Origin: Neofusicoccum parvum
Lineage: Eukaryota > Ascomycota > Dothideomycetes > Botryosphaeriales > Botryosphaeriaceae
Assembly: GCA_020912385.1 (NCBI GenBank)
Contig: CP087217.1
Coordinates: 1,240,001-1,304,000 of the forward strand
DNA length: 64,000 nt
Direction: 5' to 3'
In this document: positions 1 through 11,388 of the stretch, piece by piece
Layout of the letters: each line of letters starts with the position of its first letter
How positions within the stretch are numbered: the stretch's first letter is position 1
Made by a program: the position numbers and the translations under genes
Notes under the pieces: generated by a model
Told to the model about the DNA's origin: nothing
Databases searched by the model: none
What the model saw: the letters and a program-made list of their open reading frames with translations, nothing else

Positions 1-23
1 GCAGTAACTGACTCTGTTGCCAG

Positions 24-1132
24 AATACCACCTTCCAAACGATGAGCGTGAGATCTCCCGCCTCGAACTACAGCACCGCATCTGGTACCTCACTCTGAAC
101 GGCCGTCTCTTCCTCTCCCCTCTCTCCCTATCCCCACCCTCAACTCCAACACATCACCCCTCCACATCTCCTCCCACCTCCACTACCACCTTCCACCCCC
201 AAACCTTCGAAGTCCTGGACATAGGCACCGGAGCCGGCAATTGGGCCATCGACTTCGCGTCCGCCCACCCGAACGCGCAAGTCACGGGCACAGACCTCTC
301 GCCGATCCAGCCCAATAACGTACCAGGCAACTGCTCCTTCATCGTCGACGATGCGACCGAGGAATGGGCGTTCGGGAAGCAATTCGACTTCGTGCACGCA
401 CGAATGATGGGCATGGCGTTCAGGGACTGGCCGAAGTTCTTTGGCAGCGCGTGGGCGGTGCTGAAGCCGGGTGGTGAGTTCCTTTCTCCCCTCTCCTCCT
501 TTCCTCTCCTCCCTTTCTCCCTTCTCCTTCCATTCCTCCCCTTCTTTGGGTGATTGCAGGGCGCTCCGGCAAGATGCGGCACGGCCGGGGAATGCGTGAA
601 GCGCGGGCTCGCTGACGGGCGGCGCTCCGCCAGGCTGGATCGAGCTGCAGGAGTGGACCGCGCCTTTCCGCAGCGACGACGGCTCGCTGCCGCCCGACTG
701 CGCCTTCAGCCGCTGGAACTCGGGCGAGGCGGCCGCCAAAGCCGGCATCGACGTCTCCGTGCCGAGCCGCTTCCCGCAGCTGCTGGCCGCGGCGGGGTTC
801 GCGGAGGTGACGGACGTCCAGACGAAGTGGCCGTTGGGGCCGTGGCCGAAGGGGAGGAAGGAGAAGCGGTTGGGGGACCTGTTTTTGGATGATATGATCG
901 AGGCGTTGCCGGCGGCGAGCTTGAGGTTGTATACGAGGGTGCTGGGTTGGGAGGAGGAGAGGGTGATGGCACTTCTGGAGGAGGTGAAGCGGGATATGCT
1001 GGATCCGAGCATTCATGCATATATGCCGGTGTAAGTGGTTTAGTGGCTCCCGTTTCCTTGATGCGGCGTGGTGCTGATAAAGTCTACAGCCATATCTGTT
1101 ATGCTCAGAAACCGCTTGATGCCGAGAGTTAA
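24..1132 (+). CDS. LaeA-like SAM-dependent methyltransferase (5' end outside window)
   Basis: Three visible exons, 24-473, 634-1030 and 1090-1132, joined by introns 474-633 and 1031-1089 with GTGAGT/GTAAGT donors. The frame is consistent across both junctions. Motif I of class I methyltransferases is clear (VLDIGTGAGNWAIDFA), followed by an acidic residue at the next strand (GTDLSP) and by LKPGG joined across intron 1 to WIELQEW. The last exon supplies HICYAQKPLDAES, the usual His-Val-x-Tyr-x-x-Lys-Pro ending of this fungal family. An in-frame stop at 5-7 and a CTGAC-like branch site before the AG at 22-23 indicate that position 24 is an internal exon start; the N-terminus lies upstream. Family members methylate unknown substrates, some in secondary metabolism regulation; the substrate here cannot be read from sequence. 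Confidence 0.85.
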
Positions 1133-2249
1133 TGCGGAGCATGATTTTCTCCCTAGCTCGAGGCTGTTAATTTGAGAGCTTGGTGATGAAATTCAGATGG
1201 GCCCCATGATGCAGCACTTCGTTGAAATTCAATCAACTGTTTTTCCTCTTTTGCGTTGATAACAAACAAAGTTCCTCCCCCAGAGACTCGACTCGCAGTT
1301 CTTGTCCACACTGCATGTTGATGCTACCACAGCCTGTCTATTTCCACGGTCTGCTGTATAGCCGAAGAGGTATCACCAAGCGAGTGCTCTTGAACCTGGT
1401 CTTCAGATCCAGCAGGGCAAATGCTGATTACGGCCGCGCACCTGCCGCATCAGGCTAGCGGGCTCGGCGCGGCGGGCGCACCTTTGCGCTCACCATCGGT
1501 CGATCGTCATCCTGCGCCCAACACCCCTTACGTGTAGATGGGTGCCATAGACACGCGACACTAGCTACGGATAGCTCGGTATGTTTGTGTGAGGCTTCGG
1601 CCAATAGTAGCATGACGACGAAGCCAGTCGCCGTCCGCCAACAGCGCGAGTGACGTGTCCATGGCTCCGCAGTCTGCCTATCAAACAGCACAAACCACCC
1701 CTCCACGGCATTCAAGACGTACGCTGATCTGTCAGCACCAGCCTGGCCCAGTTCCATGGTCACCAGCGGACTCGCTTCCGCAACTTTGGCCGCGATCAAG
1801 CTCTCCTGTTCTCTCTCGATCGTTGACTTGAACCCACGGAACCCGAATCCCCACGCCTACTTCAAGCCTGGAATCCCGACAAGCATTATCCATCAAACAC
1901 TGCCAGTTCCTCTCACCTTCAACATGTTTCCACCAAAAAAAGGTGACCACCGAAGCCCTATTAGGGCAGAGTCTCCAGCCATGCAGGAGAGCGTCCCAGG
2001 GTTTGGGATTTCTGACGTGTAAGCTGTAATTTGTGGCTTGCGGCATCGTGTCGCTTGCACTCAAGTGCGCACTTGAGACTCGGAGCGACCGTTCCGACTT
2101 CTTTTATTCTCCAGGGCCGACTCTGCGTGGTTTCGGATTGAAGTCCTGTGCAATTTTTCACTCTCCGACCACTCATTTCCCTCTGCCATATCCCAAACAC
2201 TTTCGCACTTGACAAGGCTAGCGCCCTTCTCCCGTATTGCAACCTTGTA
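1133..2249. other. Intergenic stretch, no gene seen
   Basis: Only short overlapping open frames without recognisable domains. It probably carries the 3' end of the methyltransferase gene and the promoter of the C2H2-type gene that starts at 2250. Confidence 0.5.
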
Positions 2250-4827
2250 ATGGCATTGTTGGTTACTCGATCGGGCTGGGACCTGGGCTTCAAGCCACTC
2301 CTTGATGGCGCAGCACGCACCTCGAGCAAACACCTCAAGGACCGCAAAGAGGCATCCTCTTCCTCGAAGAAAAAGGACAGCAAGCGGCCATCTCAGCAAA
2401 AGTCCAAGGTCAAAGCCAAGAAAGCAGAAGAACAAGGCCCTACCCATCCTACGAAGTCACCCTTCTCATGCGATTGCGCGGACAGAGCTTGGAACTTCGA
2501 CAAGACGGGCCATCCGTTCTGTTTGACATGCAATCAGAAGTCCACTTCTCTCAAGGCGGTTGATCCCAAAACGTCAGATTCAACCATCTCTACGGTGGCT
2601 GAAAGCAAAGAGGAAGATCCAGGAGCATCCAGCGAGTCTTTGAGAACATGTTCTTCTCAGAACACGTCTCCAGACACAGCACAGAGCGTCTCCAGGCTCA
2701 AAAATCAGAACACAATTCAAGCGATACTGAGGGGTCCCGCCCTTGAGCAAGAATATTCCGGTTCCAGCAGCAGTGACACATCTACAAGACCAAGCGCTCG
2801 GAGGAAGGATATATCGCTTATTCCGGCAATCGTCCCGACAAGCCAACCAGATTCCAAACATTCTTCACAAGACCGGAGCGTGAGTTTTGGGTCTCGGCTT
2901 GGCCAAAGGCTAAGCCAATCTATCAAGGATGCGTGTCATCATGGAGTCCCAGCAGAAAAAAGCCTGAATCCTGGATTTGAGATCAGTTCTCCGAATGATG
3001 AGCATATCCGCCTCACTGCCACTTTTGAGGAGCCTACCAACACTCATTTCCCTCAAAAACCAATCATGAAATCTCGCAGCAAAGCAGGTTCCGCGCACGC
3101 AATCACTCCGCCTCGCCGTGTATCATTCGAGGAGAGCTCCACATCTGAAGCCATCATGACACCGGCCACTGGTAGTTCCGTAATACTTTCAGGGAATGAA
3201 AGTGATTTTGAGTCTTCATCATCAGATGGTTCTGCTGGGTATGACTCTGACCGAGAGTCTCGTGGCCGCTGTCGAGGAAGCAACCTAGTGAACGAAGACA
3301 TAGCACCGTGGGCAGCAAGGAAATTAGCTCTCAACTCTTTGAATCCATACAAAGCAGATCTTGAAGCCAAGTACTCCGGAGCCCGTCTCACAGGAGGTGA
3401 ATTTGGTTCCCACAACCCTTGTTTTCATCAGGAATGCAGCATCCGGACGCATGTGAACGGCGCTGGAAGTGCCAAGGGGGGCGCATTGACTTATCGGCAC
3501 AGCCAATCTGCCGAAAGTAGATCCCTCAATACGCAAAAAAGGAAGGCCGCAGTCCGAGACCCTTCTCGTGATGACGACGACGATGAGGAGGAACGGAATG
3601 GCCAACGCCGTGGACCGAAAACACCTAGGGACTCAAGCCCACCTGCTGAGCGGAGACTAGCATGCCCGTTTTTCCAAAGACATCCCGGAAAAGCTCCTAA
3701 GGCAGGATCATGTGTTCAGAGTGGGTTCAAGGGGGTTTCGAACTTAAAGTACGCATGGCTACCCAGCAGTTTTTCACAAGCTTCTAATGATGTGCCACTG
3801 CATCAATCTTGGCGATTACTGACTACTATATAATCAGGGAGCACCTCTACCGAATCCACGAGAACGATCTTCTCTGTCCCAGATGTTACCAAAAAGTTGA
3901 TGAAAGGGATTTTACGGACCATGTCAGAGCCTGTCGTATTGTTCGCCCAGACGAGGAACACCCAATCCTGGACGGATTTGACAGGATTCAGAAAATGAAG
4001 ATCAGCGACAAGATGCGCGGTAAGACGACAGAAGAGAAGTGGAGAGCAATCTACAAGATCCTTTTCCCGGATGATCCAGACGACACAATTCCGTCCCCTT
4101 GTAGGTTTCATCACGTTGCGCTGAGCAGATTGGTTTTGCTATGGTCATTGACATGTCTACAGACTGGACCGACCAAGTAGTACTCCGTAAGGAAGAGGCC
4201 ATGAGATCATTGGATTCCTACGAAACATTCATTCGGCGGGAGCTGCCTTTACGTCTGCACCGCAGAGTGCATGGAAGTGCAGCAACAAACTTCAACAGTG
4301 TTTTTTCCAATGAGATCATAGACTTTGCCACGGATGCTTTGAACGAGACCATCTCTGCTTATTGGCGGGGAGAGGGTGCTTCCTTGCCAGGCCGCACAGA
4401 CGAGCGCAACACTCCCTTAAGAGCTACTCCCGGCCCATCCCGGACAGCGCCTTCCATCATTCAGGCAACAAACCTCAACGACCTTGCAGCACAGTCTCCT
4501 CCGGATTCTAGCTCGAATCCATTCATTTCTGCTCCGAGTCTACAAGGATATGACGATACGATACACCAACACATGTTTGGTAGCTCAAGCCAGGCCACTT
4601 CAGCATCCAGTACGCGGCAACATTATCAGCATACGCATTTTCCTAGTCAACAAACCTCAACCATTCCTGTGATCAGCAGCCAGCCCTGCAGCAATTCATC
4701 CGGCTTCGTCTATCCTGCGTTCAACGCCAATTCTTTCCACACCCCTGCGCACCGCCAGAGCCGCGAGCCGACATCCACGCCGGAAGACCTTCAGTGGTGC
4801 TTCTCAAATGAAAGCTATCGGTCCTAA
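2250..4827 (+). CDS. Fungal C2H2-type zinc-finger-like protein
   Basis: Exons 2250-3748, 3838-4100 and 4163-4827 give an unbroken 808-residue frame. The start chosen is the first ATG of the open frame; upstream there is only a GTG. The first 480 residues are low-complexity, Ser/Lys-rich and probably disordered, with an early CDC...C-x2-C cluster. Across intron 1 the sequence reads RRLACPFFQRHPG, a cysteine, then SNLK-EHLYRIH and CPRCYQ, the composite Cys/His signature of a large fungus-specific family annotated as C2H2-domain proteins. It is followed by the family's conserved EEKWRAIYKILFPDDP block and, across intron 2, IPSPYW. The C-terminal 220 residues are Ser/Thr/Gln-rich. A nuclear or DNA-binding role is an inference from the fingers; no target is known. 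Introns are 89 and 62 nt. Confidence 0.82.
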
Positions 4828-4904
4828 TTACCCTCGCTTGTAGCGGTCCGCAGCTCGGAAGGCGGGTGTACTGGATATAACTTTCCAGATTCAACTGGTC
4901 TTCC

Positions 4905-4932
4905 ACGTACGACCACAGGTCGCGGAATCTAG
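4905..4932 (+). pseudogene. Truncated 5S rRNA copy (first 28 nt)
   Basis: Bases 4905-4932 repeat the 5' part of the complete 5S gene at 5050 with two differences, including the same upstream CTTCC flank. The similarity then stops, so the internal promoter and 3' half are missing. Truncated 5S copies near intact dispersed genes are known in ascomycetes. Not expected to be transcribed. Confidence 0.7.
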
Positions 4933-5049
4933 AGGGTGCAGGTGGAATGGAATGTTAGCATCGTGGTGGTTCTAGTCTGAAGGGTTCAGGGTGGCTGCGC
5001 GCGAGGGAAAAGTTGGTAGATATATACACATCAATGAACATCTTCTTCC

Positions 5050-5168
5050 ACGTACGACCATAGGTCGCAGAATCTAGGGCTTCCCGTCCGCTCAGCCGTA
5101 CTCAAGCTGCGAACCGGCCGATTAGTACTCAAGTGGGTGACCATTGGGGAATCCCGGCTGTTGTACGT
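5050..5168 (+). rRNA. 5S ribosomal RNA
   Basis: 119 nt with the conserved core GGGCTTCCCGTCCGCTCAGC, GCCGTACT, TTAGTACT and GGGTGACCA of ascomycete 5S RNA. Helix I is fully paired: 5050-5058 (ACGTACGAC) with 5160-5168 (GTTGTACGT), allowing one G-U. The helix II core pairs perfectly: 5065-5070 (TCGCAG) with 5107-5112 (CTGCGA). A TTTT run at 5168-5171 is the RNA polymerase III terminator. The bases of helix II differ from the common Neurospora-type sequence but keep pairing, which argues for a functional gene rather than a relic. 5S genes are dispersed singly in these fungi. Confidence 0.9.
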
Positions 5169-5171
5169 TTT

Positions 5172-7512
5172 GCGTTTCGTTTTGGGCGGTGGTGGTGGAC
5201 TTTTTGACCGCGCTGTGGGCCGTGTTCGCCTAAGCGAGATGCCCCCGGACGCCAGATGATCGGAATGCAACATCAGGAAATCACTGTAGCCTTGACCTAG
5301 TCCTTGGGCCAAAGTGTACAGATCTGTTGTCTGCCTGGAGGCCATGGGAAGGAGTGCTGGCTTTTGATTACTTGTCCGAGTCTAGGACGTAGAGCAAATG
5401 CACGAAGTCCTCCACCGCAAGACTAAATAGCCCGTGTTGAATGCAAAACCTTTTACCGCCATCTCTTTTCAGTCCTCTCAACCGGTCAACTCGAGTTCTG
5501 TTTGTAATCAATGGACACGTCTCTGCGTTCTACGACATGTTTGATGGTATGTCCGACGTGAAGAATGACGCGAGAAATTAGTCCTGTTCATGAAATGCAA
5601 AGCCGTTGCAGCATGGGCCTGTTCACCTGTGTCAAAAGCAAGCTGTAACCGAATCGTATTTTCACGTATAATATAAAGGCAACTGAAAATGGCATCAGAG
5701 CTGCGGGGTGGATCGTCCTTTAGCACCCTCCTCAGCCAGGTACACAACGGAAGCAGTCCTCCGAACACAGCCTTTTGAGAGGGGCTGCGTTGCCGATGAC
5801 CGGGATGGATGGCAAGGGGTCTCAAGACTATCCCATAAAGACGTTTGGTGTTAAAAGTCCTTTGGCAAGCATCATCAGAACAATACACATTGCTCAGACG
5901 GTTGGGCCGACAGGCAAACTTATGTCTCAGTAGAAATGGAATCTGGCAAAGTACAAACCGGAGACCTTCAGTGACGTTATCTGGAGAGATCCAGGACTTT
6001 CGCGAGGAGAACATCAGTATGATCGCCAATCAAGCCGTCGTTTGGTGCTTGACGTTCTTGTTTTAGAATCTTTAAACCCCCGTCGCGTTTGATTCGGGCC
6101 CTTCTTGACTTGTCACGCTTCATCCTTTGGTCTTACGTTCCATACGATTTGTGCTGTTGGTCTCGGCCTACCTGTGCTGTACGCAAGCATGCAGGTGATG
6201 GTGGAGGTGGCAGGATGGTGGAAGAGAGCGAGTGGAGGAGGCAGCTGGCCAGCGTGAAAGTCATACTAACAGGTAGGCTGCATATACCCTTGAAGCTGGA
6301 TTGGGGGTTTATCGTATGGATCAGCTCAAGAGAAGCTGTTGAAAGCAGATTGTGACGACGTCGGAAACTACGCAAGGCTGAAGCAGTAAGCCGCAGGTGT
6401 GGCTGATTGTGAGACAAATTGGACCATCCAGCATCCTAAGAAAGGCGATTTGAGGTATGCGAGAGCTCATATTGTGGTCGACTCCAAGATTTTACTCCGT
6501 GGGTAATGTGGCGGTCAAAGTCTCCTTGAGCGAAGCCTTGAGATTTTCGGGTATCGTGAAGTCAGCCGAAACCCCCTTCAGACCCGCACTCTCACAACAC
6601 CAGCAATATCCAGCCAAGAAGGAAATTTCCAAAATTTCATGAGCGCTCTATATATTCAAGCTTCTGATCCACTTGAAAACTCTTGCAGTGGTCCTTCTCA
6701 TCGCAAAACTTGCTAACGTTTGTCAGGCTCTTTGAAGTATGTTCGCAGCTGAAAGAAGAATGAAAATTGGGGGTCTACTGCATGCAGATCGCTTGATGAA
6801 GAACTTAGAATAAGCGCTAGTGTGCTTTGAGTGATGCCATGGGCGGCTCTCACCAAGCCACCGACGCCTTTTTACTTCGCTGAGCCTTGTTGATAGGTCG
6901 AACTCCTCAACGCCGTGCCTGCTGACATGCATGCGCCGGGCACGTCTTCGAATTCAGACTACCATGCATATTCATGTATCTTAGACACAAGGCTGGCGCT
7001 AAAAAAGAATTCTCAATCACCGTTTAATTGGAGGGGCCAGTGCTGCAGACACGTACATATTCATTCAAGCAAATGAGAACACACAGCTGATCCTTCGCAA
7101 TAGCACCGGTAGGCTGTTATGAGCCTCAGTACTCGTCAGCTGCCGCCAAGGTCAGATATGTAGAGAGAGAAGCACGACTGCAGATGAATGAGCGATGAGT
7201 TATGCAGAGAGCCATATCATCGGGCTTGATAGCCGCAAGCATACGCGGCAAAGGTAAGAGCTGAACCATGAGGATCATGTTGGCCCCAACGAGGAACCAA
7301 TCTCGATCTGCCATTCTCTTCACAGCAAGAAGGCTGAGAGTCTAGACTTATTGCCTCACTATACCGGCTGCCAGCTCACAAGATATCTCAGGAAGTATAA
7401 GAAGTGCTCAGCCTTGGAGTGTTTGACATGATTACTTTTCCATCAATCCACCGGTTTCCATTGATTTTGCCTATTTGAATTCTGTATAGCCTTTCCCGGC
7501 CTCTCTCTGGCA
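5172..7512. other. Long intergenic stretch, no gene recognised
   Basis: Several open frames of 60-170 codons on both strands overlap one another, lack recognisable domains and show no convincing splice-linked continuation. No repeats or RIP-like composition were seen. The right end should hold the promoter of the membrane-protein gene at 7513. Confidence 0.5.
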
Positions 7513-8827
7513 ATGTATTCCTTCCGCAGCCCTTCGACTCGCAGTGTATTCCTTATCACCGTTACCCTATTGCTCATCCAAAGCAGCACTGTTGGTAGCT
7601 TCCCAGATAGCCACTCTATTCACACAGGCATTCATTTGAAAGAGATCCAGAAGCGAGAAGACCCAACAGGCCAGGAAAAAAATGCTCAGGATGTGTACGG
7701 TATTGGAGTCAGAGTAGGGAGTTACTTACAGGCCTTTGCTTTCATCATCGGATTCACCAGTCTTAAAAAGATCGACCCGAAAAGTCAATTTTCCGGTATT
7801 ATACTGGCATTTCAGCTGCTTATCCGTTGGTCGACCCGCTTGTGTGCTCATGAGATCTCCACCTCAGAGCTTTGGGTCGGCCTGGCGCAACTTCTCCTCT
7901 TCACAACACCAGGCGCCATCTTGTTATTCTTAAGCTTCAGTTTCACTCGAAGACATTGGAAGACGAAGGATCGTAAGGACATGCTGCGAAAGGAGGTGAT
8001 CCGCGGAGAGGGCCTCAATTTCTTGCAGGTTTTCACCATTCTGGCATGGGTAAACACCATTAACCTTTGGTTTACGATAAACATGCTCTCCGATGACAAT
8101 CTGGTTCCAGAGGCAAAGCGGAACAGTCATCATATCTGGATGTGTGGATATTCAGCCAAAGTGGTCAAAGGGTAAGCTCCGTGAAGCACCTGAAACACAA
8201 CAGACATCGCTGATTTGTATGCTCAGTTTCATGTTCTGCCAATCCGTGGCCACCTTGACCATCGAGGTTGTGCCATACATGGTATACTTCTGGGCATGGG
8301 TCAGCTATGTCCGCGACTTTAATAGGGCAGATGTTTTCCCTTCCTTGTACGCATACAAGAAGGGATATCGGCGCCAAAACCCTCATCTCGATCGGCAATA
8401 TGATCGTTTTGAGCAACGGTATAATCTCGTCCAACAACGCGACGAGTACAAGCGGGAAAACCCGAATTGCTTTCACTCGGTACTGAAAAAGCTTTGGTCT
8501 GGCGTGAAGTGGGGCACTGTTGCTCTCATTGCCGTTGCGGCCTTCGGCTACGCGGTCATGCTTGGAATATCGGTCGAATTTACCATTCGCGCTGCGGACC
8601 TGAACCCAGAAGGAAACGCACTGGATTCGAGTCAGCTACTGCCTTTGCTCACCGGCATTGTGGCTTTCATCTCGGCTCTTGGAAATGCCCTGGATAATTT
8701 GTTGCTGTCGAAAACCCCGGTAAGATTCGAACGATTACCGCACGGCAAAATCTTGGTATTCACTAAAGACGGAAATGGCCTTCCGGACGAGACTCTCGAG
8801 CTTATGAAAGCGCGCAGGGAGCCATGA
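7513..8827 (+). CDS. Multi-pass membrane protein, unknown function
   Basis: Exons 7513-8171 and 8227-8827 join across a 55-nt intron (GTAAGC...GCTCAG) to give 419 residues. The ATG at 7513 is followed by a basic stretch and a hydrophobic segment (VFLITVTLLLIQ), so a signal peptide is likely. At least five further hydrophobic segments are visible: GSYLQAFAFIIGF, a segment near GIILAFQLLI, LWVGLAQLLLF through GAILLFLSFSF, FLQVFTILAWV, and after the intron a segment around VVPYMVYFWAWV and two near the C-terminus (VALIAVAAFGYAVML, LLTGIVAFISAL). A charged cytosolic-type loop (YRRQNPHLDRQYDRFEQRYN) lies between them. I do not recognise the family; such fungus-specific membrane proteins are common. 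Confidence 0.75.
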
Positions 8828-9841
8828 TCTACCCGTTGTTCATGATCCAGTCTGCAGAAGATGGATCCGGAATATCTGAATGGGAGCCGAGTTAGTTGCT
8901 GTATGTTTTGCTCTCTTGAGTGGTGTTGGTGAAATAATTTTCTTTTGCCTTCTGTTTTTTTTTTTCTCGACGGCTGTCTTTTGCACCAATTACCATAAGT
9001 GGAGCAGCGGTTTCTTTGGGATTGTGTAGTGCATGACTTTTTGTTGGACACATTTGGACCCTGGGTAAATTGCTTGGTTTGGCTAGCGCGAAATTGCACT
9101 GGAAACTTTATTACAATGACGACAATCGTGCACAGCAAGAAATAGATGTGCATGCATTATTTTTATTGTTCAAGACTGACACTGCGTACCAGGGTGGTTT
9201 GACGTAGGTTTCCAGAATCTTTGTACTTATTTCCGGAGGTCTAGTGGAGAAGAAATTTTTTCAGCCGCTCCGGAGCCCGAACCACCACCCACCACCACCA
9301 CCACAACAACAACAACTCAATACTCCGCGGCAACCTCGCACAGTTCATTCCGTGAGACTGAGAATGTGATACAAGCTTTAGAAATTAAGAGTTGCCAGGC
9401 GATAGTCGTTTTTGTTTTAGTGAAGCTTGAGTGTGTGCACTTTAAAATTCGAGATTTGGTACATCATCAACGCGTTTCTTGTCTACATATTACGACTCCC
9501 ATTGCTTCCTTAATCCTGGTTTCCTGGTTTACTAAAGGGTTGGCCAGAGAAGTGTTGCACGTAGTTCGCTTACGGTTTGATATAATACCGCCGAACTATC
9601 CAATGGGAGTCTGCTCCGGCCGCCGCTAGAGCCAACGCCGCTAATATGCAGAAGAAAATTTGCTACTAGGGTCTTCAGGCATTATTTCTTTGTAGGCTAC
9701 AGATCCGTACAATGCTTGGAATGCTAGAAATAAGGTTGAGACGCACCAGACGTAAGTTTAGCATTAGCTCTGTAACTATATATTCTTTTAGCCAAATTTT
9801 TTCTCAACAACAACACAGGGACTCCTCGAGCTCCTCTTCAC
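8828..9841. other. Intergenic stretch with CCA/ACA simple repeats
   Basis: No gene recognised. A poly-T run lies near 8957 and a CCACCA/ACAACA simple repeat at about 9284-9316. Confidence 0.45.
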
Positions 9842-9935
9842 GGTGTTATGATCAAGTGGTATGATACGTCGTTGTGGCTTCAATAGTCCACGAAACAATC
9901 CCGATGCAGCCTGGGTTCGATTCCCAGTAACGCCA
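9842..9935 (+). tRNA. tRNA-His (anticodon GUG) with intron
   Basis: Folds as a tRNA: acceptor 9842-9848 (GGTGTTA) pairs with TAACGCC at 9928-9934, with discriminator A at 9935. The D stem is ATCA/TGAT. The anticodon stem CGTCG (9868-9872) pairs with CGATG (9902-9906). The T arm is CTGGG-TTCGATT-CCCAG. The loop reads TTGTGG before a 23-nt intron at 9878-9900, placed after position 37 as is usual in eukaryotes, so the anticodon is GTG. The intron contains CCAC, able to pair with the anticodon in the precursor. A TTTTT terminator lies at 9943-9947. Confidence 0.9.
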
Positions 9936-9947
9936 CACCTTCTTTTT

Positions 9948-11388
9948 GCCCTTTGGAGGGGCTATCCTACCTTTTCAGGAGGCCCCAGTCCACTGGCAGA
10001 CCCTCCTTGACGTCCTCCGACAGTAGCAGACCGGCTTTGGGCATGCTAGCCCGCTGTCGCCCCTGAAATGGCCGAGGAGGGGGTTGAGAGAAGGGGCAGT
10101 TTGAGCAACGCAGTGCCCATTGATGCAGAGTCCAGCCTCTCTTCCTGTTCAGCTCTCCTTCTTACACTATTTTCATTGTTCAAGAACGTGGATTGTCTGT
10201 CCCGAGTACATCCTCTCATCCCTTTTGGTATCCTGTTGTAGTGGGCGGACGGCGGGGGACACTTCTGTTCCAGTACCGAACAAGGGTCGGAAGTACGACA
10301 ATGACTTGATGGGATCCATCACTACCATCACAAGAAGGCGTGGGCTCGATGCGGGGCGCGCGTACGCGTCTGTCTCGGTTCTCTCGTATCCTCAAGTGCT
10401 GCCGCTGCACCCAGACGCAACACCATTATACACAGCTCTTCTCCAACCACTCGTCCGCCGCATTTGCCAGTATTATGATCCTGAGAGAGTCGATGGTATG
10501 TATGTTCACGAAATGGGGCCACGGCTCGTGGGACGATTGGCGGGGGTCGCAGGCGGGCGCGTGAAGTGGCCAGGGGCGTCTCAGCAGCATCAGGCGGTAT
10601 GCATAGCAAGCACCTGATACACTGATTCCAGGAGGTATGCGCGGACAGCGGGCGCGATGGTCGCGGATGTTGCAGTGTTGTCGAGGATGAACGGCGGAAA
10701 GGGGTGTTGGATGCGGGGAACTGGCCCGCGCCAACCCAACCACCGCAACCGTGACACCATCTCTCCCCCGTGACTGCAGCAACTCAACTTCCTCATTTCA
10801 CCACTTTGAACTACGCAAACCCCTGACGCAGTGCGAAAGAGCTGTTGACCGTGCCTGCAATGCCGGAAGAGTATGACCGTGCATCCGGATGCAGCTGCGC
10901 TGACCGACGTCTACGTAACCTATCGGGACGCAAGTTCGACTGCGCATGGCCTGTCTTCATTTCGCTTCCTCGCAACTTTCACGTTCAAACGTAGGCCCGA
11001 TAATAACTGATAGACTATAGTCTGTAAGCGTAAGCCGGATTGTCATGCGTGGACCCGATGTATCCACCGATGTTGGGATGTAGCCTGTGGCGACAGCCAA
11101 GTATTTATCACGTTCCTCCCGGCGGTTGCACAGAAGACGGAAGCAACAACGCACCGTTGCGTGGCCCGTTGTACCTGCTGTGCTCAGGCCGATATAAATG
11201 CAATGCTTCACTGCCCTGGCGCTCATCATCTTCTGCTTCTTCTGAGCCGGGAGCGGGTGCATTGACATGCGCCTGCGTCTGCAAGAACATTCACGACTGG
11301 TTTCCGTGTGGCCCGGACAACCGGTGTATCTAGTGACTCAATTTACCAGTTTCGGATTTTGTTCATCTATCCTCTACAATACACAGTC
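9948..11388. other. Intergenic stretch, no confident gene
   Basis: GC-normal. The longest ATG-started frame (10123-10617, plus, 164 codons) has no recognisable domain and no splice-linked partner, so it is not called. No tRNA, repeat or RIP signal was seen. Confidence 0.4.

Noticed and set aside
140..1142. Long minus-strand open frames opposite the methyltransferase
   Set aside because: They overlap a spliced gene with clear motifs, have no domain of their own, and result from GC-rich third positions.
4721..5345. Two minus-strand open frames sharing a peptide LWSYVED, at first taken as a duplicated gene
   Set aside because: The shared stretch is the 5' end of 5S rRNA read backwards; the plus-strand 5S gene and its truncated copy explain it.
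10123..10617. 164-codon ATG frame in the gap after tRNA-His
   Set aside because: No domain, no supporting splice structure and competing frames on the other strand; not strong enough to call.
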